In this document: positions 47,394 through 57,027 of the stretch, one piece after another
Layout of the letters: every line of letters starts with the position of its first letter
Position numbering within the stretch: the first letter of the stretch is position 1
From: Eutreptiella sp. 'Long Island Sound 2002'
Taxonomy: Eukaryota; Euglenozoa; Euglenophyceae; Eutreptiales; Eutreptiaceae
Reading direction: 5' to 3'
Assembly: GCA_964036045.1 (NCBI GenBank)
Contig: OZ038380.1
Coordinates: 13,413,629-13,477,628, forward strand
Length of the DNA: 64,000 nt
Position numbers and translations under genes: made by a program
The notes under the pieces: model-generated
Told to the model about the DNA's origin: nothing
What the model saw: only the letters and a program-made list of their open reading frames with translations
Databases searched by the model: none

Positions 47394-48804
47394 TCCCCTT
47401 CCTCTGTTCAGCGTCCGGATGGGTCGACAGTTCTGGGACATCGAGGCCCAACACCTGGACATCGAGGCCATCCAGGAACGGACCGTCGTGGGGAGGAGAG
47501 CCAAATACCGGAGAGCCAAATACCTCCAACTATAACAACAACGACGACACTGCCCTCAAAGACTGGGTCGACCAATCCTGGCAGTCGAATGCCCCGAGAA
47601 CGCAAACTACCACTCGAACGAACCAGTCCGACTCCTACTACTACAATGACAACGATGAAGACTATTGAGATCTACCCGATGCCTGGTCCGACGACGAGGA
47701 CTTTGTGTACGCCACACAGAGTTGGTCGACGCCACCGCTCAGTTACGATACTGTGCCGAAACCAGAATCGCTGTGGCAGCCATATAATATGCAACAATAC
47801 AACCATAAATTCGAGACCATCGATCAACTCCAACACCTGGGCACGTTCGGAATGAAGCCACCCTATCAATTTGGGACGCACGAAGACGATCCACTTGCGA
47901 CGGAGTACATCAAGCTCGAACCATCGCTGCTCACTATTGCGTCGAGTGCCAAGGCTGGTCAACAAGCAAACCATGTATTCCTGAGCGAACGCCATGCCGC
48001 AGTTGTGACGAAAACGAATGCCGCTATCACCGAATTGAAGAAAACCATCACCATCGACAGCTTGGGTCGAACCGCGCCGTTTCCCTACGATACGATGCGA
48101 AGCGCGCCTGACACATCTTTCGATGAGCATGGGAATGCCGGTCGCAAGCGAGCTACCAGTGGTATACAAAGATCGAAGTGGCTTGCCAGAACTTTTGAAA
48201 GACCCTCGTCGACTGGCGGCGCTACAACGAAGAGCTCGACTGGGGATTCCGAAACAATCTCTCCGAACATGACCTGCCGAATCAAATTGCTCGACTCAAC
48301 GGCATGCATTGAGAGATCTCAGGAATCGACAACCTGATGCACGTCGCCGATCGAATCGACCTAATCTTCAGGTACCCACGCCCCTGGACCGAGGACAAGA
48401 TGAAACGAGTCGCAGCCGTTGCCGTTTCGATCCTTGGAGTTGTTCGAGACCTGCAGAAGGTTTGCCAGACGAACGACTGGCTGTTCGAAGATGGAGCCCC
48501 CTTTCTCGCGTACAAAGTCGATTTGCTTCTTCGCCGACACCAACTGCGAGGCCTACGAGGTACCTCTCGACTTGGGTACAAAAGATATGGGTGCCCTCAA
48601 CATCGAACACAGGACCTTGTAGTCCAACTCCAGGAGTACTATCGACTCGGAGAATCGACCGGACCCTATGCGTACAACGCTGTCGCACCAGGTGCCCCCA
48701 TTGACCTTGTCCAGCTGGCGACGATTTACCAGACTGGACCTGGACGACTCGGATACCACGACTTCGATAAGGAAATCCAACGAGTTGCTCGCCTTCACTC
48801 GACC

Positions 48805-48807
48805 AGT
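48805..48807. other. Target-site duplication of transposon copy 2
   Basis: AGT here and at 50459-50461 flanks the element. The paralogous empty site at about 55346 reads CCAGTGAGGAG with a single AGT. A 3-bp duplication agrees with PIF/Harbinger. Confidence 0.85.
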
Positions 48808-48826
48808 AGATTCGGGCCACCTCGCC

Positions 48827-49447
48827 CTCCTGTCGCCATCCTGTCGCCTCCCTGTCGCCTCCCTGTCGCTGTTTTGGCACTTTCAGCACCCTGTCGCTCC
48901 CCTGTCGCTTGCCTGTCGCTTCCCTGTCGCTGTCCTGTCGCTCCCCTGTCGCTCTCCTGTCGCTTCCCTGTCGCTTTCCTGCCGCCCTCCTGTCGCTATC
49001 CTGTCGCTTCCTGTCGCTTCCTGTCGTTTCCTGTCGCCATGCTACTTTTTTCCTGGCACCTTCCTGTCGCTCTCCTGTCGCTCTCCTGTCAGTCCCACCT
49101 GTCGCTCTCCTGTCGCTATTTCCCGTGGCCTCCCTGTCGACCTCCTGTCGCTTGCCTGGCGTCTTCCTGCCGCCTCCCTGTCGCCTCCCTGTCGCCTCCC
49201 TGTCGCCTCCCTGTCGCCCAACGTGGTAACCTGTCGCTCTCCTGTCGCTTACCTGTCGCTTGCCTGTCGCTTGCCTGTCGTCTTCCTGCCGCCTCCCTGT
49301 CGCCTCCCTGTCGCCTCCCTGTCGCCTCCCTGTCGCCCAACGTGGGAACCTGTCGCTCTCCTGTCGCTTGCCTGTCGCTTGCCTGTCGCTTGCCTGTCGC
49401 CTTCCTGTCGCCTCCCTGTCGCCTCCCTGTCGCCTCCCTGTCGCCCA
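48827..49447. repeat. CCTGTCGC minisatellite, left end of copy 2
   Basis: Near-identical in unit order to 23521-24142, including the CGCCCAACGTGG landmarks, with small differences in unit number and point changes. Long frames over it on both strands are not genes. Confidence 0.92.
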
Positions 49448-49656
49448 ATGTGTTACCCTATCGATGGAAAGCCATAGATACCTCAAACAACCAGTTCTAT
49501 AGTACTAAAAATGTTCTTTGTTCATGCCAAATTGTGAGATCTCACCTTAGCAAACCTCCCCAAAGGTGTGCAAAGCAATGATGCAAATCGTAGATCGATG
49601 GTTCAATCATTTGCATTGTTTGGCAATCCTAAATTCCTAACACTCTTGGTGATCTA

Positions 49657-49902
49657 CTATGCACATTTGCATGGCCGCTCAGCTGTAGGCTCGCAACCAT
49701 TTTGCAAATCAAATTGAATCTCACAATTATGTAGTACACACGCCGCCAAGAAGAAGTAGGTCAACTCATTATATTCGTACGATCCACCTCGGCTCTTAAC
49801 TCGATGAAAAAGGCCAAACTTCTTGATGTTGGAGAATGCGTTTTCAATAGCAATGCGCTCCTGAGGTGCAATGATGAAAGAGCAACATACTACACAAATC
49901 AA
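49657..49902 (-). pseudogene. Transposase C-terminal fragment in copy 2
   Basis: Almost the same 81-codon fragment as at 24354-24599, again with ERIAIENAFSNIKKFGLF. The two copies therefore shared an ancestor that had already lost, or held elsewhere, the rest of the catalytic domain. Confidence 0.65.
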
Positions 49903-50089
49903 ACATACATTTCTTTGGCTTTGGGCTTTTGCGTACTAGCATAAATACCTTGGACACCATTCGATTGAACCGGCGAACATAAACTTCCGCTACCACTTGT
50001 TGTGCATGTTGCCCAGGCCGTCTTCGACCATTGCCCCGGCCACCACCACCACACTGAGCTTGACCTCTACCACCACCACCACCACCATC

Positions 50090-50425
50090 TCCTGTCGCTT
50101 TCTCCTGTCGCTTCCCTGTCGCTTCCCTGTCGCCGCTAGCCCTGTTGCCCTCCTGTCGTCTTCCTGTCGCTTTCCTGTCGCTTATCCTGTCGCTATGTCT
50201 TGTTTCCTGTCGCTTCCCTGTCGTCTCCCTGTCGCCACCCTGTCGCGGCCCTGTCGCCCTCCTGTCGCCCTCCTGTCGCAGCTCTCCTGTCGCCTTCCTG
50301 TCGCCTGCCTGTCGCTTCCTGTCGCTTTCCTGCCGCTTTCCTGCTGCTTTCCTGTCGTCTTCCTGTCGCCACCCTGTCGTCTTCCTGTCGCCACCCTGGC
50401 GCCGTCCTGTCGCTCCCTGCCGCAT
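50090..50425. repeat. CCTGTCGC minisatellite, right end of copy 2
   Basis: Matches 27675-28005 of copy 1, same orientation. Confidence 0.92.
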
Positions 50426-51354
50426 TTCAGCGTCGCCTGCCTCGCGTGGCCCGAATCTAGTGAGGAGTACGTCAACCTCTGTCCTTTCGTGGACGCCGCA
50501 GATTTGTTTCGACGCATGGGTACCTCGAAATACCTCATTTCCCCCTTCGAAGGCGGATACGAAGATGGACGACGTTGGCGTCGAGCGGTCACGTTCAGAA
50601 GGGATGTCTACGCTGATGAACGGGAGGAGATCGAGTCCAACGACTCGCCTGCGAGTGACCCGTTCCACCCGGACCCTGTCGACTACCGGTTTTTGCCGGC
50701 AGAGTCAAACGTCTACCTGCACCACTTCGACATCCTGTTCTTCAAGTACCTCACGCCGATCCATGATGACTTCAAGGTTGCCCATCGACGCAAGGTGAGC
50801 TGCCGAGACCAAGTCCTTGAAGCGGTCATTGTCGACACGGCTTCGAGCCTTGTGACTGCAGAAGCGGTTCGATTCGCTCTGCAGAGTGCTCTGGCTGATG
50901 GCCAGTATGTGCATCAACACCTCGGTCGACTCCAAGAAGAAAGTTCTCGAACCGACATGCTTGAGGTCATTGACCGATATGCCCTCGGCCCTGGAGTTGA
51001 TGACGTCAGTGCCATCATCGTTGTTGGAAGATTTTTGATTGCTGACACACCGTGGTGGCGAGTCGATACGCAAACTGGTCAGTTCTACCACAGCATGGCC
51101 GCTGGTACTGGTTCGAAGCAAACCTATCGATGGTCCACCGGTCGACATGATGCCTTCTCCTTCGAAGTCACCAATTGGACGGATTTGTCGAACGAGGACT
51201 GAAGCGGTACCCAGAACCCCATGGCTAGGGTAGGGCATACAACCGGTCTCCGGTCCACTAACCCCATGTACGGAAGGGAAGACGCCCGTTGACGCCCGGT
51301 GCGAGCCCGGCGGGAGCGTGTTCCGTGCCGTAAAGCCCCGCATCGGCAACCGAT

Positions 51355-52759
51355 GCACGGCCAGCGGAGATTTATATATCAGAACATCAGGAATCAACAG
51401 GGTTTTATTTTCATACTGTTTCCGTCAATTTTTACGCTTCCGTTCTGATATTCACTGTTTTGACAGCTGGCGGTTAGCTCGCGACTTTAGCGTAACCGCC
51501 AGTTTAACTGTTATATACAGATATTTTAGCGCAAATCGTGACGAAGACTCTAAAGTCTTCGGGAATTGCATTGATGCATCCGCAATTTTCACATTCTACA
51601 CTCGCAACCTTGATCCGAATTTTTCAGGATGTCGAAATCAGATTTTCGACTTCGACATCCCCGCACTTGATTTGACCTCTTTCGAGTGGACCTACGTGCT
51701 TCCCTATGCACGAATCAACTTTCCTTTTGTCTTGCCCTCCATTTGTCTTAGAGATATGGGCAAAACAAAGTTGATTCGTGAGGCCACTTGTGAGGGTCAT
51801 ATCTCGTGCCGCTTGCGAGGAATGACAATAAGAAAACGTGGGATGTATTCACAATACTCCCGACGTAATTTAGGAAGCTTTATATGCCTTGCGTCTCCAC
51901 ATGTGCGCGCTAGCGTAATGGATCATGGTCAAGAGGGTAGAGTTTGCGTTATAACTCTTTGGCCATGATATTGCGTGCGTTAAGATAACTTTCGAGTGTA
52001 GCGCGCGAGTGTTGGCGTTGCATAGAAACTCTCCTTGAGTTCCTATGAGCGATTGACACAAAGTTATGCCCTTGGAGGGGCATGACATATCGTGGGGGGA
52101 GCTACCTTTTTGGGCAATATGTGGTATGTGCCATGTGTTGTGTGGCGTGCCCATTTGGCGGGTCCATCGCTCCAAGCCAAACCCGCCAATGGACCTCATA
52201 TTGCGCAAGCCCCTTCTCCATACTCCCCACGATCAATTGCAAGCCTAACCTTCGTGGAGGGAAGCTTGTGTGGCGATCCCAAAGCGATGCGTTGGGAGGG
52301 AGGTGTGTGTTTTGCAATTTTCCATATTTTCATGTGCCCACTTGGGAAGTAGCGCTCGTGACCTTTCAAAGCGCCCCAAGTGGAGCACATATGTAGAATC
52401 GTAGGTCATTGGTGTCAAGTCATTGTGTTTAGAAGGATTAGTTGATTGCATGATCCAAGCCGAAGATATTATAATATAATTGTGCACCTTTCAAGGCACT
52501 TTTGTGTGGTTTTGTGCCAATTTTGCCGTTTTTGGCCCGTCATGATGTCAAGTGGCGACCGTGTATCTCAACGTTGCGTTCAATTGACATCATGACTCAA
52601 GTATGTTATGAGGGTACATACTTCGGTGCCCAACATATCTTGGACCCGGCGAATAACTCCCCTTGGGCTTGGCATACCGTGGCCGCCATGTTGGCGATTT
52701 GGGATTATCCCAAATCATGGGCTCACTTGGCGACCCTGCCATTCCCAATACCGGAGGAG
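51355..52759 (+). repeat. D: diverged B-family LTR remnant, left part
   Basis: Plus-strand homology to the element B LTR (opposite orientation) begins at GCCAGCGGAGATTTAT (51361) and continues through the conserved hairpin (about 51627-51663) and the block up to about 51815. After that similarity weakens. It is cut by element F at 52760 and resumes at 55181. A TATA-like ATTTATATATC lies at about 51369. The native LTR start (TGAAGCC) is missing, so D is truncated at its 5' side. Confidence 0.65.
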
Positions 52760-53426
52760 TGTAACAGGGCCAGAGCCCTAGCCCCTTGGGTTCTCCTGGT
52801 CTTGGTGTATGGCGACCATTTCCGTTGATCTCCGCCTGCAGTTTCGGAAAGAACCTTGCTGATTTTATCCAAAAATCCTGCAAGCAACACCTGAACCCCG
52901 TCAGTGGCATGCACGTTCAACACGCTTCATGTCGTCTTTTGCTTCCTTCTGTCGGAGGTTCATCCATACCCATTGTACGAAAGATTCATAGACCCTTGCC
53001 GGGCCTCACCACTGGCGCATACCTGCAGACACGTAACATACAAAGAACAGGGCATGCACCTGGCCCTTTCGTGAACGATCTACTCTACAACATTCGAGAA
53101 TCGTCTTTATAAATGCGGGCATTCGCAATAATTATAACTACAGCGTTCAATAGGCTTTTTATACTATAAATCCGTGATTTCCTAAACTCTGTAGTCAATG
53201 CTGACGATCACATCGCTGATCTGGCGACCGCGTCTCGCGCTTTGTAGCGCGCTCTGTCTCCAAGCGCTCCAGCGCTCCAGCGCACTCTGTCGCAAACAAT
53301 AATAAAATACAAAATATGCAAAAGCATATATAAAAAGTAGACAGAAAAAATAAAAATATTAAACACGGCGCTGACCATTACGAGGTCTGTGCCGAAGACG
53401 GTCGTGGGGCAGCCGGACCGGCTTCA
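52760..53426 (-). repeat. LTR of element F (3' LTR on minus strand)
   Basis: Repeated at 54513-55180 with few differences. It contains a TATATAAAAAG stretch near 53328-53338 and a short GCGCTCCA repeat near 53265-53285. Confidence 0.9.
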
Positions 53427-53744
53427 GCCCCCTTCTGAGAAGTGAACCGACGGTTTTGGAACCGTCCGTTCACGCACATCCACTCCATCTCCTCTTGTCC
53501 GCACCGTACCTTCGAGTGCAACTGCCACTTACGACTCTCGCGGCATGCAACTCTAGCACGGATGGTCACGGATGGTGTTAGCCGCTCACACGTCGCTTCT
53601 ACGTCGCTTCGGCAGCCGGCACGCGTGGACGCCCCTTCCTCACGTCGGAGTACTCGCTCCCCAGGTTTGACGAAATCCCTGTGGCGTGGGACGTTGTGCT
53701 TGGTCTGTGTGGCTTCCGAAGACTTTGCTGGCGACGGCTGTCTT

Positions 53745-54470
53745 CTACCAACGCTTCCTCAACGGACACTTCGTTGGCTGGGACATGGGCAGGCACATGT
53801 GGTACAGATCCGGACCACATATTTTGCAGTGACCCGCTGCATCACGAGTATGCCGCTGGTTCTCTGGGATCTCAGGCATTTGAACAATAGGTGCCCACAG
53901 CGGCACCGTCATGGATAGTCGCTGCATGGTGTCTGCTGCATCCTCAACGGACTCTGAGCTCGTTGATCCTGCTTCACTCACCGCGCGAAACTCCATGGAC
54001 CCCCTTGGACTGGTTTCGAAGAGCTCCTGCAGCGTTGCTTCATCCAAATCCGTCCACCAGGGATCTCCTCCGGCTGCGCTGTCACCGGACTGGTGTTCAT
54101 ACTCCACATGGCTTCGATTGCCGTCGCTCCGCGCCTCCTCAGTGGTTGCAGCGCTGCTTGACTCCCACTCGGTACGCGATGACGGACTCGTTGCACGCGA
54201 ATCTGAGCTGGGCAGTGGAGAATGAAAGTCACCGTCGTCGTTCTGACATGCGGTGTGGCCTGGGCAAGGTGGGTGCAGGACCTGCCTCCATGACGCGATC
54301 GGTCGGTCGGTCGGTCGGTCTCTTGGTCGATCGGTCGGTCGGTCGGTCCGTCGGCGCATCGGTCCATCGGTCCGTGGGCGTCGGTCCGTCGGGCTCCGTC
54401 TGTCTCTCCGTCCGTCCGTCCGTCCGTCCGTCCGTCCGTCTGTCCGTCCGTCCATCTGCCCGTAATCCAT
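53745..54470 (-). CDS. Unrecognised ORF inside element F
   Basis: 242-codon minus-strand frame. The first 60 residues translate the tetranucleotide microsatellite (TDGRTDGR and TDRPTDRP repeats) and are unlikely to be functional. The rest is acidic and Ser-rich (about 53960-54200). The end carries a Cys/His cluster (HCKICGPDLYHMCLPM...C) that could bind zinc. It may be a shortened Gag derivative, but nothing confirms that it is expressed. Confidence 0.3.
   Translation of the reverse strand: MDYGQMDGRTDGRTDGRTDGRRDRRSPTDRRPRTDGPMRRRTDRPTDRPRDRPTDRPIASWRQVLHPPCPGHTACQNDDGDFHSPLPSSDSRATSPSSRTEWESSSAATTEEARSDGNRSHVEYEHQSGDSAAGGDPWWTDLDEATLQELFETSPRGSMEFRAVSEAGSTSSESVEDAADTMQRLSMTVPLWAPIVQMPEIPENQRHTRDAAGHCKICGPDLYHMCLPMSQPTKCPLRKRW
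54297..54462. repeat. Tetranucleotide microsatellite (GGTC/CCGT)
   Basis: About 165 bp of GGTC units passing into CCGT units, with scattered changes. It lies inside element F beside its 5' LTR. Confidence 0.93.
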
Positions 54471-54512
54471 CTGTCAGTCGGACCGTCCTGCAAAACCATT
54501 TATGAATCTTTC

Positions 54513-55180
54513 TGTAACAGGGCCAGAGCCCTAGCCCCTTGGGTTCTCCTGGTCTTGGTGTATGGCGACCATTTCTGTTGATCTCCGCCTGCTGTTTCGG
54601 AAAGAACCTTGCTGATTTTATCCAAAAATCCTGCAAGCAACACCTGAACCCCGTCAGTGGCATGCACGTTCAACACGTTTCATGTCGTCTTTTGCTTCCT
54701 TCTGTCGGAGGTTCATCCATACCCATTGTACGAAAGATTCATAGACCCTTGCCGGGCCTCACCACTGGCGCATACCTGCAGACACGTAACATACAAAGAA
54801 CAGGGCATGCACCTGGCCCTTTCGTGAACGATCTACTCTACAACATTCGAGAATCGTCTTTATAAATGCGGGCATTCGCAATAATTATAACTACAGCGTT
54901 CAATAGGCTTTTTATACTATAAATCCGTGATTTTCCTAAACTCTGTAGTCAATGCTGACGATCACATCGCTGATCTGGCGACCGCGTCTCGCGCTTTGTA
55001 GCGCGCTCTGTCTCCAAGCGCTCCAGCGCTCCAGCGCACTCTGTCGCAAACAATAATAAAATACAAAATATGCAAAAGCATATATAAAAAGTAGACAGAA
55101 AAAATAGAAATATTAAACACGGCGCTGACCATTACGAGGTCTGTGCCGAAGACGGTCGTGGGGCAGCCGGACCGCCTTCA
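54513..55180 (-). repeat. LTR of element F (5' LTR on minus strand)
   Basis: Direct repeat of 52760-53426. No tRNA-iMet primer site follows it on the minus strand, unlike A, B, C and E. Confidence 0.9.
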
Positions 55181-55246
55181 CATGTTGGCGAGTCAAGTTA
55201 AGGTCTTGAGTCCAGGGAATGAGGGGTCTATGGCTGTGAGTGTGTG
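55181..55246 (+). repeat. D: B-family LTR remnant, right part
   Basis: Matches the complement of 17700-17770 in the element B LTR, for example GGTCTTGAGTCCAGGGAATG. It places the D remnant on both sides of element F. It stops at about 55246, before the natural LTR end. Confidence 0.75.
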
Positions 55247-55251
55247 TGTTT

Positions 55252-56422
55252 CCATCTGGCGACGATTTACCAGACTGGACCTGGACAAATCGGATACCAC
55301 GACTTCGATAAGGAAATCCGACGAGTTGCTCGCCTTCACTCCACCAGTGAGGAGTACATCAATCGCTTTCCTTTCGTGGACGCCGCCGATTTGGTACGAC
55401 GCATGGGTACCTCGAAATACCTCATGTCCCCCTTCGAAGGCGGATACGAAGATGGATGACGTTGGCGTCGAGCGGTCAAGTTCCGAAGGGATGTCTACGC
55501 CGATGAACGGGAGGAGATCGAGTCCAGCGACTCGCCTGCGAGTAACCTGTTCCACCCGGACCCTGTCGACTACCGGTTTTTGCCGGCGGATTCGAACGTC
55601 TATCGGCACCACTTTGACATCCCGTTCTTCAAGTACCTCACGCCGATCCATGACAACTTCAAGGCTGCCCATCGACGCAAGGTGAGCTGCCGAGACCAAG
55701 TCCTCGAAGCGGTCATTGTCGACACGGCTTCGAGCCTTGTGACTGCAGAAGCGGTTCGATTCGCTCTGCAGAGTGCTCTTGCCGACCGCCAGTATGTGCA
55801 TCAACACCTCGGTCGACTCCAAGAAGAAAGTTCTCGAACCGACATGCTTGAGGTCATTGACTGATATGCCGTTGGCCCTGGAGTCGATGACGTCAGTGCC
55901 ATCATCGTTGTTCGGAGAGTTTCGATTGCTGACACACCGTGGTGGCGAGTCGATACGCGAACTGGTCAGTTGTACCACAGCATGGCCGCTGGTACTGGTT
56001 TGAAGCAAACCTATCGATGGTCCACCGGTCGACATGACGCGTTCTCCTTCGAAGTCACCAATCGTACGGATTTGTGGAACGAGGACGTTATGAAGCCGTC
56101 GAATCTTTGGGATTTCTATGCGACCAAGGCACAAACGTTGGGAACGGGACAATTTCGAGTGCTTGCCCTTGAACATGTCTTCGTATTCGAGTACAAGTGC
56201 CCCGTCGACGGCCGGCCTGGTGATCCCAACCTGGGATTGCTCAATCATCGATCTGGTATCCTGGTTCAGAAGCGTGCCCTCAAAAGTGACATTCATCAAC
56301 ACTACACGGGTCATGACACCTTCAAGTTCATGGCTGGCGTCGAGACGCTGAAGGAAGTGCACGAAGTATGTCGACTCCAAGTGGACCGCTCATCAACGTT
56401 CGAGTGGGGCACGGACTGCTAA
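55252..56422 (+). pseudogene. Unrecognised element C gene, copy 2 (3' part)
   Basis: Starts abruptly inside the gene, matching 48713 onwards, has no transposon insertion, and runs to TAA at 56420. Compared with copy 1 it has two clear CGA-to-TGA changes (55457 against CGA at 50570; 55862 against CGA at 50976). It extends beyond the end of copy 1 by about 110 residues, including LEHVFVFEYKCPVDG (about 56168) and HQHYTGHDTFKFM (about 56300). Function unknown; the Trp- and Tyr-rich strands suggest a globular domain. Confidence 0.5.
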
Positions 56423-56438
56423 GGCGACACTCAGAACG

Positions 56439-56531
56439 CCAAGTAATGGCTGATTCGACAGTCTGGATGCTCAGTGATGGCTGATTCGACAGTCTGGATG
56501 CCAAGTGATGGCTGATTCGACAGTCAGGACG
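56439..56531. repeat. 31-bp tandem repeat, three units
   Basis: Units with ATGGCTGATTCGACAGTC at 56446, 56477 and 56508, just after the stop codon of the preceding gene. Confidence 0.9.
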
Positions 56532-56940
56532 CCATTAATACTGTCGACTGCCTTAATGTGTCCCGTCGAATTGACAGATGTATAGGCCTGTTGGTTGTTT
56601 GTCTGCTCTGCACTCAGCTTCGCCAGCTGTGCCCAATGTTATGGTATTTCGACAGGCCCACAGCCTTGCTGTGGGTAGCGCCCGTGCAGTGTGCCTGGCG
56701 AAGTTGTCTTCTGCAGCTTCCGCCAAGACACAGCGGTGGCAGCGTCGAACACGGCGCATGAATGAGGCGCTGACGACAGGTATACCATGTACTGTACCTC
56801 AGTATGTGGGTTTCGACCACTATTATGCTTCAGTAGCCAGCACATGTCAAGGTCCAAAAAAGTTTTTTTTTTCTGGACCTGTCCTTCGGGTTCGACCATG
56901 TGACGCCCACCCAGAGGAATGAGATCTCCTGGAGGTCTCA
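56532..56940. other. 3' non-coding region of element C
   Basis: About 400 bp without a convincing gene between the tandem repeat and the polypurine tract. Short frames on both strands have no recognisable content. Confidence 0.45.
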
Positions 56941-56952
56941 AGGGGGGGGAAG
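56941..56952 (+). promoter_or_regulatory. Polypurine tract before an LTR-like TG
   Basis: AGGGGGGGGAAG followed by TGTTATGGC at 56953. This looks like the plus-strand primer and 3' LTR start of element C; the LTR end could not be placed. Confidence 0.65.
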
Positions 56953-57027
56953 TGTTATGGCTTCGAACAGCAGCAGCGCAGCGAACGCGCGAGTCGCAGT
57001 CGCAATCGCACTGCAGCCTGTGAATAC

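Larger units (their letters stand above)
48808..50458. mobile_element. Harbinger-like transposon copy 2, deletion derivative (1.65 kb)
   Basis: Same 13-bp terminal inverted repeats as copy 1 and an exact AGT duplication. The left 1.13 kb and right 0.37 kb match copy 1; the interior is replaced by about 150 bp (49941-50090) that on the minus strand encodes Gly/Arg-rich residues followed by QHAQQVVAEVYVRRF. That could be the start of the lost transposase gene. The copy keeps only the C-terminal transposase fragment, so it is non-autonomous. Confidence 0.9.
47400..51202 (+). pseudogene. Unrecognised large gene of element C, copy 1, split by a DNA transposon
   Basis: Coding quality moves through several frames. 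Frame 2 covers 47400-48130 with an in-frame TGA at 47666. Frame 1 covers about 48050-48807 with TGA at 48109, 48124, 48196 and 48310. After transposon copy 2 the frame continues from 50462 to a stop near 51200. The last 240 residues (for example FPVDAADL-like and PVDYRFLPA phrases, then DTPWWRVDT) are about 90% or more identical to 55257-56050. Copy 1 ends at NED, where copy 2 continues for about 110 more residues, so it is truncated at about 51199. No known domain is recognised. Position after pol would suit an env-like or relocated gag gene, but nothing shows either. Confidence 0.45.
52760..55180 (-). mobile_element. F: 2.4-kb non-autonomous LTR element nested in D
   Basis: Two near-identical LTRs of 667-668 bp (52760-53426 and 54513-55180) bound only 1.09 kb of interior. 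On the minus strand the LTRs start TGAAGCC or TGAAGGC and end GGCCCTGTTACA. A polypurine tract (AGAAGGGGGC) precedes the 3' LTR. There is no RT or integrase. A segment at about 53490-53580 matches the protease-adjacent part of element B (about 29300-29445), so F looks like an internal-deletion relative that depends on another element. Flanking 5-mers (AGGAG and CATGT) do not match. Confidence 0.8.
42819..56952 (+). mobile_element. Element C: decayed Ty3/gypsy chromovirus without upstream gag
   Basis: Bounded by a tRNA-iMet primer site at 42819 and a polypurine tract (AGGGGGGGGAAG, 56941-56952) before an LTR-like TGTTATGG at 56953. Pol starts within 150 bp of the primer site, leaving no room for gag upstream. 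After the chromodomain comes a long unrecognised coding region. That region is interrupted by transposon copy 2 and by the D/F insertions, and it is partly duplicated at 55252-56422. Premature stops are nearly all TGA. The two ends may come from two copies joined by recombination. Confidence 0.65.

Noticed and set aside
48368-49486. 372-codon minus-strand ORF
   Set aside because: Antisense of minisatellite and of element C coding sequence; no independent motif.
52755-55185. Exact target duplication for element F
   Set aside because: Flanking 5-mers AGGAG and CATGT differ, so no duplication can be claimed.
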